Source: Occallatibacter gabretensis
GTDB taxonomy: Bacteria > Acidobacteriota > Terriglobia > Terriglobales > Acidobacteriaceae
Reading direction: 5' to 3'
Assembly (NCBI RefSeq): GCF_001449115.1
Contig: NZ_LAIJ01000012.1
Location: forward strand, 62,001 to 126,000
DNA length: 64,000 bases
Of this stretch, positions 51,642-60,084 are shown piece after piece. The position numbers and the translations under genes were made by a program. Every line of letters starts with the position of its first letter. The stretch's first letter is position 1. Below the pieces are notes generated by a model. That model saw only the letters and a program-made list of their open reading frames with translations, was not told where the DNA came from and searched no databases.

Positions 51642-51669
51642 AAAAGGCCGCTCAATCGAGCGGCCTTTT
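51642..51669. terminator. Bidirectional terminator between phosphoesterase and barrel genes
   Basis: AAAAGGCCGCTC pairs with GAGCGGCCTTTT around AATC, a perfect 12 bp stem with A-tract before and T-tract after, between two convergent genes. It has the same GGCCGCTC stem as two terminators upstream. Confidence 0.92.
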
Positions 51670-51689
51670 CAATCCCGGATATGTAGTTC

Positions 51690-52292
51690 CTAGAAAACCC
51701 TGTACCCCACACCGACGCTCAGGCCGTAAGGCTGTAGCGAAATCGATGGACTGTTAGGAACTGTAGGGTCTTTCGGAATAAACTTCGGCCAATCCTGGTA
51801 CTCGAAGTCGACCGCGCGAATGCTCCAGCGCCGGTTCAGTCTGTAATCAAGCGTCCCGCCAAACGTCAGGTCTGTAAAGCGCCCCGTGGTGAAGTTGTCG
51901 CCTTGCGGGAAGGTCATCTTTGCCTCTCCGATCAGCACCTTCCCATAGGTTTGGAACTTCCCGAATCGCTTGATCGGCACTCGAGGCCCAATCAGGTAAT
52001 TGCTCTGGCTTTCATCGCTGCCAATAGAGGTCGGAATGCGCAGCCAACGGCCTTCAGCTTCGATTTGCACCCAGTGTGAGAGGTGAAAATCGATATAAGT
52101 GCCGCCCCCGAAGAGAAAGTTCGTCCCATCGTAAGCGGGGTCGGCGTAGTCCGGGTTGAAGCCGGAAATCATGCCGCCCGCCGTCAATGTCAGTTGCCGT
52201 CCTCGAGCTGCCTCCACAGCCTGCGCTCCGGCTGGAATCGCCGCGCACGCTGTCAGGCACAATAGAAACCACGCAAAGGTCTTCATCATCAC
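51690..52292 (-). CDS. Outer-membrane beta-barrel protein
   Basis: The 200-residue exported protein has a signal peptide (MMMKTFAWFLLCLTACAAIPAGAQA) and a mature part of alternating hydrophobic strands: LTLTAGGMISGFNP, FLFGGGTYIDFHL, VQIEAEGRWLRIP, NYLIGPRVPI, FQTYGKVLIGEAKMTF, LTFGGTLDYRLN, SIRAVDFEYQDW and the terminal LSVGVGYRVF ending in Phe. This fits an eight-stranded OmpA/OmpX-like barrel. No enzymatic motif is visible. The start may be any of the three ATGs at 52292, 52289 or 52286. It has a terminator on its 3' side and another between it and the M48-like gene upstream, so it is probably transcribed alone. Confidence 0.87.
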   Translation of the reverse strand: MMMKTFAWFLLCLTACAAIPAGAQAVEAARGRQLTLTAGGMISGFNPDYADPAYDGTNFLFGGGTYIDFHLSHWVQIEAEGRWLRIPTSIGSDESQSNYLIGPRVPIKRFGKFQTYGKVLIGEAKMTFPQGDNFTTGRFTDLTFGGTLDYRLNRRWSIRAVDFEYQDWPKFIPKDPTVPNSPSISLQPYGLSVGVGYRVF

Positions 52293-52367
52293 TCTTATAT
52301 TCTCCAGGCAGCTATCGGTTTAGACGGGAAAGAAATGATTTCAAAGTTACAGAGTTGACACATAAAA

Positions 52368-52398
52368 ATGGCCGAGACTCGTTTTGGGTCTCGGCCAT
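52368..52398 (-). terminator. Intrinsic terminator of the M48-like gene
   Basis: ATGGCCGAGAC pairs with GTCTCGGCCAT around a nine-base loop. Read on the minus strand it is followed by TTTTTATG, giving a normal U-tract 22 bp after the stop of the M48-like gene. Confidence 0.88.
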
Positions 52399-52419
52399 CT
52401 CAAAATGGCGCCGAGTTTG

Positions 52420-54258
52420 CTATTGAGCCTGCGGTGCGGGAGCAGGACCGGTAGGCGCAGCCTGTTGCTGGCCTCCACCCGCCGGTGCCGCCTGCCCCGG
52501 AGCAGGCACTGGAGCATTTTGCGCCGGCGCAGGAGCAGCACCATTCGGATCCGTCCCTGGCTGAGCCGTATCAGTGGCGCTGTAGCGCTGCAACCGGAAG
52601 TAGAGCGGTGTCACCTCCAGCGGCATCTTGTCGCGCGCATTCATCGGTGCATACACCTTCGCATTCAGCTGGTGTACCCGATCATCCCACGGGTCCGTCT
52701 TCAGCCAGCTTCCCAGCGGCTGCGCCGGAACCTGCGTCAGATCGTCCCAGTTGATCTTCGGAGCCGAGTGCGCCAACTGCGTCATCCATGGCGTTCCATC
52801 CGGACGGAGCAGGGAATCGCCAAGCCGCGCCGAATTCAGCGCTTTTAGCACCTTGCCGCGATCCGCAAGCTGTGACCAGTACAACCCAGCCTTCGGCATC
52901 TCGTCCTTGTACATCGAAGCCTGAAGATACGTCATCGCTGTCTTCACTGCCTCTTCGTTGTCATGGTCCGTGTGGTACATGTTGATTCGCTGGAAGGTCG
53001 ATTCATCCGGGAAGAGCAGACGGTCATTAAACGCATACCGTGTATCGATGTGGTGTCCCAGCGCAATGTGTGCCAGCTCCACTGAAATCACGGATGCAAT
53101 CGTCGCCTCATGCAGCGGCATCGTGTCGATCAGTCCCTTGCTCAGCAGAATCGTGTTGCCCACGGTCGTCGCTTCCACCGTGTCCGTCAAAAGAACCCGG
53201 CAATGTACCGGAGAGGTGAACGCCAGGTTGTTCGGCACAATCAGGTTCGTCACAATCTGGTCCAGAACCTTTTGCTCGAACCCATCCTGAGTTAGCGGAG
53301 CCACCAGTCCTGCCTGCACCAGGCGGTCGATCACGTTATCCTCGGCCTGCGTCACCCACTGCCGGGATGCTTGCAGCGGGCTCACGTCCTGCGAGTCCTG
53401 GCTCTTGTCCTCGGCGTCCTGAACGGAAATATTCACATTCTCGCTCTCGCGCGTCGGCAGCCGCAGGGAGTAGCCCCAGAAATGCGTCTGCGCCTTCAGG
53501 CCCACGCTCTTCGAGCTCTCTGACCGCTGTGATTCCTCCACGTATACCGCCACGGGCAGCCACAGATCCGGCTGCACATTCATGCGCCAGCTGTCGAAGT
53601 GGAAGTAGTACTTCGAAGAGTCCTCGTTGCTCGGCGGAGTAAATGTGCCGTTGAAGCGCACAATGTTCGCGTCCTGGTCCTCGATCCACACGCGCCCATA
53701 GAACAGGCCCGTCTTGGCTTCCTTCGGATGAACGTCAAAGACCCATGTCCGCACCGAGCCCAGGAACTCGCGCCGCACATAATTGAACACATAACGGTTC
53801 TGGTCGAACCCATACGGGTCCAGGAACATCATCTGCGTAAAGCCCAGCGGATTGTAGGTGAACTTCGAATCCAGTCCCAGCGCCTTGCTCAACCCTGCAA
53901 TCGAAGCCAGTGAGCTCTTGAAGAAGCCCTTCTTGTCCGCCGGATTCGAACGTCCATTGTAGGTCTTGTCAAAGAAACCCTTGCCGAAGTCCACGCGGCT
54001 CAGCATGTACGTATCCGCCACCGGAATCTGATATAGCTTCTGGTCCGGCCTCGTGTCTTGAATATAGGTTTCTACCAGCGGAGTCCGCTTCTGAATGTTC
54101 TGGATCAAAATCTTTTCGCGTGCAATAGCCCTCTGAACAAGCGCTGCCTGCTCCGGCGTCAACTGGTGCGCCTGCTCGTACTTTGGCTCTTTCGCCAACA
54201 ACGGCATCGCCACCGGCACCAGCAGCAGAACAGCGAGGGAAATCTTACTTAAACGCAT
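52420..54258 (-). CDS. M48-like secreted metalloprotease homologue lacking the first zinc His
   Basis: The 612-residue exported protein starts with a signal peptide (MRLSKISLAVLLLVPVAMPLLAKEP). An N-terminal domain (about 25-290) with YTYIQDTRPD-like and FDVHPKEAKTGLFYGRVWIEDQD segments resembles outer-membrane-lipid-associated beta domains, followed by a peptidase_M48-like domain (about 300-460). The expected HELAH of the active site reads VELAHIALGHH: residue 393 is Val (GTG at 53080-53082), so the first zinc ligand of HExxH is missing, while E394, H397 and the downstream NEEA region persist. A Pro/Ala/Gln-rich tail ends the protein. It is therefore either an inactive pseudoprotease or uses another metal geometry. 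A strong terminator follows. Confidence 0.85.
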   Translation of the reverse strand: MRLSKISLAVLLLVPVAMPLLAKEPKYEQAHQLTPEQAALVQRAIAREKILIQNIQKRTPLVETYIQDTRPDQKLYQIPVADTYMLSRVDFGKGFFDKTYNGRSNPADKKGFFKSSLASIAGLSKALGLDSKFTYNPLGFTQMMFLDPYGFDQNRYVFNYVRREFLGSVRTWVFDVHPKEAKTGLFYGRVWIEDQDANIVRFNGTFTPPSNEDSSKYYFHFDSWRMNVQPDLWLPVAVYVEESQRSESSKSVGLKAQTHFWGYSLRLPTRESENVNISVQDAEDKSQDSQDVSPLQASRQWVTQAEDNVIDRLVQAGLVAPLTQDGFEQKVLDQIVTNLIVPNNLAFTSPVHCRVLLTDTVEATTVGNTILLSKGLIDTMPLHEATIASVISVELAHIALGHHIDTRYAFNDRLLFPDESTFQRINMYHTDHDNEEAVKTAMTYLQASMYKDEMPKAGLYWSQLADRGKVLKALNSARLGDSLLRPDGTPWMTQLAHSAPKINWDDLTQVPAQPLGSWLKTDPWDDRVHQLNAKVYAPMNARDKMPLEVTPLYFRLQRYSATDTAQPGTDPNGAAPAPAQNAPVPAPGQAAPAGGGQQQAAPTGPAPAPQAQ

Positions 54259-54345
54259 GTGAGCTCCTAATTGTATGTTCTTCGCGAATCAAATCTTGAC
54301 AGCGGGCCCACTGCAGCCGGACCCGCCATTCCTGCATCCTTGATC

Positions 54346-55401
54346 TTATGCCAACTGGAACGTAATCGTAATGTTTGTCGTTAGATCCACTGCTTGGCCG
54401 TTTCTTGTAGCCGGATGAAAACGAATCTGCTGCGCCACGCGGCGCGCCTCTTCATCCAGTCCATGTCCAAGGCCGTGCACCACGCCCTGAACGACCACCT
54501 GGCCATTGGCGCTGAAGGTGACACGAAGCACCACATCGCCCTGAATCTTGAGAGCCCGAGCCTCCTCCGTGTACCGCGATGGGGGCTTCGACAACACCTC
54601 AAGATTAGTTGACTTCGCGGTGTCCGTCGGGACAGGCGTCGCCACTGCGGCCTTCTGCACCGCAGGAATTCCCGCCGAAGTCACCTTGCCTGTTCCATAT
54701 TGGCTTCCGCCAGGTCCTGTTCCGGTTCCACCCGGCAGCCCGGCAGAAGCCACACGGCCCTGAACGCCGGCATTAGAGCCGGACTTGGTTCCATTTCCGA
54801 TTCCTGTCGAGCCCACAACACCCGTCGGTGCAACCGCCTTGCCTTCCATCCCGCCATAGGGGTTTCCGACAGCGGCCACCGTGGCTGGCTTCGTTGCATT
54901 CGGATTCGGTGTCACGCCAAAGGTCTCGCCCAGGTGTACTGGCGTTGTAGAAGGCTTCGCCTGCTGCACCTGTGCCGGAGCGGCCGCTGTCAGCGCGGCC
55001 TTTGGCTGCGGAGCAAGAACCACCTGCGGCTTGGCTGCCTTGATCTCCGGAGTCTTGATCCTTTCTTCCAGATGCAGCGGTTTCACCTCAGGCTGAGGGA
55101 CCGGCTTCGGTAAAGCAATCTTTGGAGGTTCCAGCTTCGCCTCGGGCGGCTTCGGCGGCGGCGGAAGCTTCGGCGGAGTAATCTTGATCTTCGGCGGTGG
55201 TGGAGTCTCAACTGGAAAGATCAGCTCAGTCTGCTCGAATTTATGGTTTTCTATCACCTTCTTCGCCGTCATTCCGATATAAATCGCCAGCGCCAGAATC
55301 AACATATTGATTACCGCGCTGGTAACAAAAGTCGTAGGGCTGCTCTTCGGTTCAGGCAGAAGGCCAAAGTTTGCTCGAATCGGGGGCGGAGTCGTGGGCA
55401 T
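54346..55401 (-). CDS. tonB: TonB energy-transducing protein
   Basis: The product of about 351 residues is anchored in the inner membrane by one helix (TFVTSAVINMLILALAIYIG, near residues 24-43). It spans the periplasm with a long Pro/Lys-rich and then Gly/Ala-rich linker, and ends in a TonB C-terminal domain (about 270-351) with KPPSRYTEEARALKIQGDVV-like, LRVTFSANGQVVVQGVVHGLG and the terminal ITITFQLA. It transmits proton-motive energy to outer-membrane receptors such as the one at 45395-49177. The frame opens at 55563, but ATG 55401 (MPTTPPPIRANFG) is preferred, with GAGGA 10 bases upstream. ExbB/ExbD are not adjacent. Confidence 0.9.
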   Translation of the reverse strand: MPTTPPPIRANFGLLPEPKSSPTTFVTSAVINMLILALAIYIGMTAKKVIENHKFEQTELIFPVETPPPPKIKITPPKLPPPPKPPEAKLEPPKIALPKPVPQPEVKPLHLEERIKTPEIKAAKPQVVLAPQPKAALTAAAPAQVQQAKPSTTPVHLGETFGVTPNPNATKPATVAAVGNPYGGMEGKAVAPTGVVGSTGIGNGTKSGSNAGVQGRVASAGLPGGTGTGPGGSQYGTGKVTSAGIPAVQKAAVATPVPTDTAKSTNLEVLSKPPSRYTEEARALKIQGDVVLRVTFSANGQVVVQGVVHGLGHGLDEEARRVAQQIRFHPATRNGQAVDLTTNITITFQLA

Positions 55402-56054
55402 ATTTGCTCTATCCTCGTTCCTGGGTTGCGTACGGTTCACGGCGCTGTTCCTGTCTCGTGCCATTCCATTGAGTGTCGTATCAGGCGTCATCGTGACTGG
55501 ATCTATCCCGAAAACCGCGTTTCTAAAGAATCTACGGCTACTTCTTCCTATATCGCCCGTCACGATACGGCGGACGAGCTGGCCCGAATTACTCGTTATC
55601 GTACAAATCCGTTATTGAATTCGCCTGCGCGGAATCGTACCAGTTGCGGAAAAGATGTTTATGCGCTTCTTTCTGCACAACTTGTACTTCGTTCCTATCC
55701 GCTCAGTCTTTCTAATCAACCACTAGGAATAACCAAAGAGCAACCAATACATCAATGGTAACCATTATTTGTCACTTTCGATAGTCCTGATGGTAAGGAA
55801 TGTTGATGACCTGTGTTCCACCGAAAGTCTGGAAGCGCGTACGCCCTCCTGATACTTAGATGCAACCTTTGGATGTATTCGTCTGCGCCATTTTCTCTCA
55901 GCATCAAAATTTCCGTCGGGAGATGAATCGCCGCGGCTTTTCACACCGCCCATACCATCAATCCGGCACTCGCCGCCTGCGCAAAAACAGCAGCACATAC
56001 TCTATGTAATAGACTCAGCTTAATCGAAAAACGATCAGGAAAGGGAAACAAATC
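55402..56054. other. Intergenic region between tonB and galE
   Basis: About 0.65 kb lies between divergent start codons. The part near tonB (to 55563) keeps the tonB frame open and may be an alternative longer 5' end. The remainder has lower GC and no convincing gene on either strand. Just before galE, AGGAAAGGGAAAC provides the ribosome-binding site. No repeat or clear promoter was identified. Confidence 0.45.
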
Positions 56055-57065
56055 GTGAAGATACTGGTCACTGGCGGAGCTGGATACGTGGGTGGTACCG
56101 TTGCCGGATTGCTTCTCGATCGCGGACATGAACCCGTCATTTTCGACAACTTCTGCCACGCCCAGCGCGAGATGCTCCCCGCCGGCGTCCCATTGATAGA
56201 AGGCGACTTAGCCGATAGGCCCCTGCTCGAAAGCATCTTCGCCGAAGCCCGCTCCGCCAGCCGTTCGTACGACGGCGTCATGCACTTCGCTGCCCTCATT
56301 GAGGCTGGCGAATCCATGAAGAAGCCTGAGATCTACTTCCGCAACAACACCGCCTCTACGCTCAGCCTGTTGGAAGCCATGCACGCGCAACAGGTCGGCA
56401 AACTCGTCTTCTCTTCCACCGCCGCTGTCTACGGCGAACCCGAAGCCGTTCCCATCCCCGAAGATGCCCGCCTCGCTCCCACCAATGCTTATGGCGAATC
56501 CAAGCTCCTCGTCGAACACATCCTGCGCTGGTTTCACTCGATCCACGGCCTCCGTTACGCCTCCCTGCGTTACTTCAACGTCGCCGGTGCGCCGGAAACC
56601 TCCCAGGGCATCGTGCGTGGCGAAGCCCACGAGCCCGAATCCCATCTCATCCCCATCATCCTCGACGTCGCCCTCGGCCGCCGCGAATCCATCAGCATCT
56701 ATGGCGACGATTACCCCACTCCCGACGGCACCTGCATCCGTGACTACGTCCACGTCTCCGACCTCGCCGACGCCCACATGCTCGCCTTCGCCGCTCTCGA
56801 CCGGACAGACCTCGGTGGTCGCCTCATCTATAACCTCGGCAATGGCCAGGGCTTCTCCGTCCGAGAAGTCATCGAATCCGCCCGCCGCGTCACAGGCCAC
56901 GCCATCCCCGCCCATCTCCATCCCCGCCGCTCCGGCGATCCCGCCGTCCTCGTAGCCAGCTCCGAGAAAGCCATCCGCGAACTAGGCTGGAAGCCCCGCT
57001 ACTCTCAGCTCGACGAAATCCTCCGCACCGCCTGGATCTGGCACCAGATTCGCTACTCCAAATAA
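56055..57065 (+). CDS. galE: UDP-glucose 4-epimerase
   Basis: This 336-residue short-chain dehydrogenase/reductase interconverts UDP-glucose and UDP-galactose, feeding polysaccharide and LPS synthesis. The NAD motif is GGAGYVGG at the N-terminus. The catalytic Ser/Thr lies in FSSTAAVYGEP, and the YxxxK in AYGESKLLVEH. Sugar-binding elements include RYFNVAGAPE, the SHLIPIILDVALGRRESISIYGDDY region (trimmed) and CIRDYVHVSDLADAH, followed by LGNGQGFSVREVI. The start is GTG 56055. It stands alone. Confidence 0.93.
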   Translation: MKILVTGGAGYVGGTVAGLLLDRGHEPVIFDNFCHAQREMLPAGVPLIEGDLADRPLLESIFAEARSASRSYDGVMHFAALIEAGESMKKPEIYFRNNTASTLSLLEAMHAQQVGKLVFSSTAAVYGEPEAVPIPEDARLAPTNAYGESKLLVEHILRWFHSIHGLRYASLRYFNVAGAPETSQGIVRGEAHEPESHLIPIILDVALGRRESISIYGDDYPTPDGTCIRDYVHVSDLADAHMLAFAALDRTDLGGRLIYNLGNGQGFSVREVIESARRVTGHAIPAHLHPRRSGDPAVLVASSEKAIRELGWKPRYSQLDEILRTAWIWHQIRYSK

Positions 57066-57149
57066 TTACGATTCGCGGCCGTCTGTGGTTTTCAAGGCGT
57101 ATCAGATTCGAGCTACCATTCAGTTTCTCTGTCAGGAAGGAAAGCTGCC

Positions 57150-57500
57150 ATGAGTCAAACACTGCGTCACAAGGGCTATGACGGCTCCGTAGAGTACAGC
57201 GCAGAAGATCGCATTCTGCATGGATCACTGCTGGGAATCCGCGATATGGTGACCTATGAAGGGTCCGACGTAGACAGCCTCGAAGCGAACTTCAAAGCAG
57301 CTACCGACGAGTATCTCGCCTTATGTGAGGTCGAAGGAAAGACTCCTGATCAGCCATTCAAAGGTAGTTTCAACGTACGCGTAGGAGCAGACCTGCACAA
57401 ACGTGCGGCTCTCTTTGCCGAAGATCATCATCAGAAGCTGAACAATGTCATTTCGCAGGCTCTGGAGACGTTCTTGGCGGTTGAAGACGCACATCGATAG
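57150..57500 (+). CDS. HicB-family protein without a HicA partner
   Basis: The 116-residue protein matches HicB: an N-terminal RNase-H-like partial fold (HKGYDGSVEYSAEDRILHGSLLGI), FKAATDEYLALCEVEGKTP, and a C-terminal DNA-binding part (FNVRVGADLHKRAALFAEDHHQ and SQALETFL) that is of the ribbon-helix-helix type. HicB normally neutralises the HicA mRNA interferase, but no HicA-like small gene with a conserved His is next to it. It may be an orphan antitoxin or a regulator, a known situation for HicB-like genes. AGGAAGGAAAG gives a strong ribosome-binding site. Confidence 0.85.
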   Translation: MSQTLRHKGYDGSVEYSAEDRILHGSLLGIRDMVTYEGSDVDSLEANFKAATDEYLALCEVEGKTPDQPFKGSFNVRVGADLHKRAALFAEDHHQKLNNVISQALETFLAVEDAHR

Positions 57501-57692
57501 AGAACAGGCGTATTGGACCGTGCATTTAAGTGGTCGTAGCCGGCACAGAAATTAACTTGACATCCATCCCCTCGGCCCCGCAAAGTGGGCAGCCAGAATT
57601 GAATCCTCACATCGCCACGTCTCTGCGCAACACCTGCCTTGAAAGCATCGTTGAGCAAGCGCGGCATTGTGCAATCTGAGGAAGCAGCACGC

Positions 57693-59141
57693 ATGGCCAT
57701 CTCCGGCTCCGCTCCCAAAACCCAATACTCCATTCCCCAGGTCATCATCGGTTCGGCCACCGGCACCATGATCGAGTGGTATGACTTCTTCATCTTCGGC
57801 TCGCTCACCACTGTCCTCGCCTCCAAGTTCTATCCCCCCGGCAATGAAGTCTTCCAACTCATCGCCTATCTCGCCACTTTTGCTGTCGGCTTCCTCGTCC
57901 GCCCCTTTGGCGCGCTCTTCTTCGGCCGCATCGGCGACCTCACCGGCCGCCGAATCGCCTTCATCATCACCCTTACCATCATGGGCTTCTCCACAGCCGC
58001 CATCGGCATGCTGCCAACATTCAAGACCGCCGGCTGGTTCTCTCCGATCATGTTGATCTTCATCCGCATCCTGCAGGGCTTGGCTCTCGGCGGAGAATAC
58101 GGCGGAGCCGCCGTCTACGTTGCTGAGCACGTCCCGGACAACAAGCGTGGCTTCTACACCTCCTTCATTCAGATCACCGCCACCCTCGGCCTCTTCATCT
58201 CACTCGGCGTCATCGTCATCACCCAGCAGTCCATGAACAAGGCTTCTTTCGAAGATTGGGGCTGGCGTCTGCCATTCCTTCTCTCGCTCATCCTCGTCGG
58301 CATCTCGCTCGCCATCCGTATCCGCATGAAAGAGTCGCCCATCTTCCAGCAGCTCAAATCCAGCGGAATGAACTCAACCAAGCCGCTTACGGACGCTCTC
58401 ACACAATGGCCCAACCTCAAGCGCATCCTCATCTCGCTCCTCGGAGCCACGATGGGGCAGGGAGTGGTCTGGTATACCGGCCAGTTCTACGCGCTCTTCT
58501 ATCTACAGACCATCCTGAAAGTCCCCGCCAGAGACGCCAACATCCTCGTCGGCATTGCGCTCCTCTGTGCCATGCCTTTCTACACCGTCTTCGGTTCTCT
58601 CTCCGATCGCATGGGCCGCAAAAAGCTCATGATGGCCTCGCTCCTCGCCGCTGCCATCTGTTACATCCCCATTTATCACGGCATGGTCTCAGCCGCTGGC
58701 AACGGCATCGTCAGTGTCTCCTCTGTCGTCGACAAGGTCACCAGCGCGCCTAAGCTCACGCCCATGACGCTCGATGCAGCTACCGGCAGCGCCGTTCCCG
58801 CAAAGGCCGCCACCGCCGCCAACAAGCCCCTGCTGATCTTTCTTATATGGCTACAGGTTCTCTTTGGCTGTGGAATCTACGGCCCTATCGCCGCGTACCT
58901 CGTCGAGGCCTTCCCGGCAAAGGTCCGCTACTCGTCGGTCTCGCTCCCGTACCACATCGGCAACGGAGTCTTCGGAGGCATGCTCCCGCTCATCGGACTC
59001 TATGTCTGCGCCTCAACAGGCAACATCTACGCCGGCCTCTACTATCCCATCGCCGTCGCATCCCTCTGCTTTATCTGTGGCGTCTTCTGGCTCAAGGAAA
59101 CCCACAACACCCTCATCTGGGAAGAAGCCCCACAGAAATAA
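57693..59141 (+). CDS. MHS-family major facilitator transporter
   Basis: The 482-residue inner-membrane protein is a proton symporter of the metabolite:H+ symporter group (relatives: ProP, ShiA, KgtP), probably for a small organic acid or osmolyte. The group hallmarks are TGTMIEWYDFFIFGSL in helix 1, the FLVRPFGALFFGRIGDLTGRR loop, ILQGLALGGEYGGAAVYVAEH in helix 4-5, and FGSLSDRMGRKK after helix 8. A poorly conserved Val/Ala/Thr-rich loop (about 330-375) interrupts the C-terminal half. ATG 57693 is chosen over 57639 because MAISGSAPKTQYSIPQV leads directly into helix 1. The substrate is not predictable. Confidence 0.92.
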   Translation: MAISGSAPKTQYSIPQVIIGSATGTMIEWYDFFIFGSLTTVLASKFYPPGNEVFQLIAYLATFAVGFLVRPFGALFFGRIGDLTGRRIAFIITLTIMGFSTAAIGMLPTFKTAGWFSPIMLIFIRILQGLALGGEYGGAAVYVAEHVPDNKRGFYTSFIQITATLGLFISLGVIVITQQSMNKASFEDWGWRLPFLLSLILVGISLAIRIRMKESPIFQQLKSSGMNSTKPLTDALTQWPNLKRILISLLGATMGQGVVWYTGQFYALFYLQTILKVPARDANILVGIALLCAMPFYTVFGSLSDRMGRKKLMMASLLAAAICYIPIYHGMVSAAGNGIVSVSSVVDKVTSAPKLTPMTLDAATGSAVPAKAATAANKPLLIFLIWLQVLFGCGIYGPIAAYLVEAFPAKVRYSSVSLPYHIGNGVFGGMLPLIGLYVCASTGNIYAGLYYPIAVASLCFICGVFWLKETHNTLIWEEAPQK

Positions 59142-59173
59142 TCCGGAGCAGGGAAGGGAAGCATATATCACTC

Positions 59174-59611
59174 TTACTGCAGCAAACGCTGAATGCTCTG
59201 GCAGCTCAGAATAAGCTCTTCGAGCGCTGCCTCATCCTGATTGTCTGTCAGCGGACCCGTATAGCGAAGCGGCAGCGCATTCGTCAGCTGCCACGATATG
59301 ATTGGCGTCCCGGTCTCGTTACGAAGTGTCACGATCATCTCTGAAACCGCTGAGGCCTCCGAGGTGCGTGTCTGTGCAATCCAGTTCAACAACTCTGTAG
59401 CATTGACCAGCCCACGTTTCATCGTCACATCGTTCGCGGTGTACGTCCCCTGCACCCTCCCCAGTTCCTCAGTTCCCTCATATCTGCGGATCGGCAGCTC
59501 CGGCAGGCCCGCCGCTGCCGTAAATCCGCCCAGCAGCGTCTTCACGCCTTGCGCAGGAATCCGGTAAATCACATACGCATATTCGATGTACGGCGTCGAT
59601 CTATCCGGCAC
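59174..59611 (-). CDS. Orphan T4 gp19-like tail tube protein
   Basis: The 145-residue protein matches the phage/contractile-injection-system tail-tube fold (T4 gp19 family) in order: PYIEYAYVIYRI opening strand, GGFTAAAGL (the G-F-x-x-x-x-G-L motif), RRYEGTEELGR, DVTMKRGLVNATELLNWIAQT (trimmed), the VTLRNETGTPIISWQLTNALPLRYTGP core, and the acidic NQDEAALEELILSCQSI end typical of the A-I-E-x-L-E-L motif. The RRYEG segment is shortened compared with real tubes. No sheath, baseplate, spike or ATPase gene is present, so it is not part of a complete particle here. It is the last of three minus-strand genes with a VOC protein and an alpha/beta hydrolase. Confidence 0.78.
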   Translation of the reverse strand: MPDRSTPYIEYAYVIYRIPAQGVKTLLGGFTAAAGLPELPIRRYEGTEELGRVQGTYTANDVTMKRGLVNATELLNWIAQTRTSEASAVSEMIVTLRNETGTPIISWQLTNALPLRYTGPLTDNQDEAALEELILSCQSIQRLLQ

Positions 59612-59665
59612 AACATCTCCTCCCTTTCAGGGCTTTTATCTTTCTGATCCATGATCCCTATTCCC

Positions 59666-60007
59666 TCAGTTAGGTTTCCACAGCCCCACAACGTTCCCCT
59701 CCAGGTCCGCAAACCATGCAAACGTCCCCGTCGGAATCGGCACCGGCGGCACAATCGTCTTCCCGCCCAGCTCTTCAACCTTCTTCAGGTGCGCCGCCAC
59801 ATCATCCGTCTGCACATAAAAGTGCGTGAACTGATGCGGCTCATGCCCCAGCGCCGCCACATGCCCCGCAATTCCTTCGCCGGAGCCGGTATCGATCATC
59901 CCCATCGGCCCCTCATCGATCTTCCACCCGAACGCCGCCTCATAAAACGCGCTCGTCGTCGCCTTGTCCTTGCAACCAATCTCAAAATGCACCACCGGAT
60001 GACTCAT
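59666..60007 (-). CDS. VOC (glyoxalase/bleomycin-resistance) superfamily protein
   Basis: This 113-residue single-domain protein consists of two beta-alpha-beta-beta-beta modules: HPVVHFEIGCKDKATTSAFYEAAFGWKI followed by HFYVQTDDVAAHLKKVEELGGKTI and the terminal WFADLEGNVVGLWKP, the usual VOC ending (shown here only in parts). Metal ligands are not obvious beyond His and Glu near the strands, so activity (glyoxalase, dioxygenase or resistance-type) cannot be assigned. ATG 60007 is used because GGAGGAAGAAGGA precedes it; the in-frame 60076 would add a leader. It lies between the hydrolase and the tail-tube-like gene, with gaps of about 77 and 54 bp. Confidence 0.85.
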   Translation of the reverse strand: MSHPVVHFEIGCKDKATTSAFYEAAFGWKIDEGPMGMIDTGSGEGIAGHVAALGHEPHQFTHFYVQTDDVAAHLKKVEELGGKTIVPPVPIPTGTFAWFADLEGNVVGLWKPN

Positions 60008-60084
60008 TCCTTCTTCCTCCTTGTTTTTCATGTGTATGAGCTCAGCAAATACTATCGCTCGAAACGGTTCTCGCAAACCTTTCG

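Noticed and set aside
55765..55998. Short minus-strand frame in the tonB-galE gap
   Set aside because: Cys-rich and basic sequence with no family resemblance; looks like non-coding DNA.
57150..57500. Functional HicAB toxin-antitoxin pair
   Set aside because: No HicA-like frame is adjacent, so only an orphan HicB-like gene can be supported.
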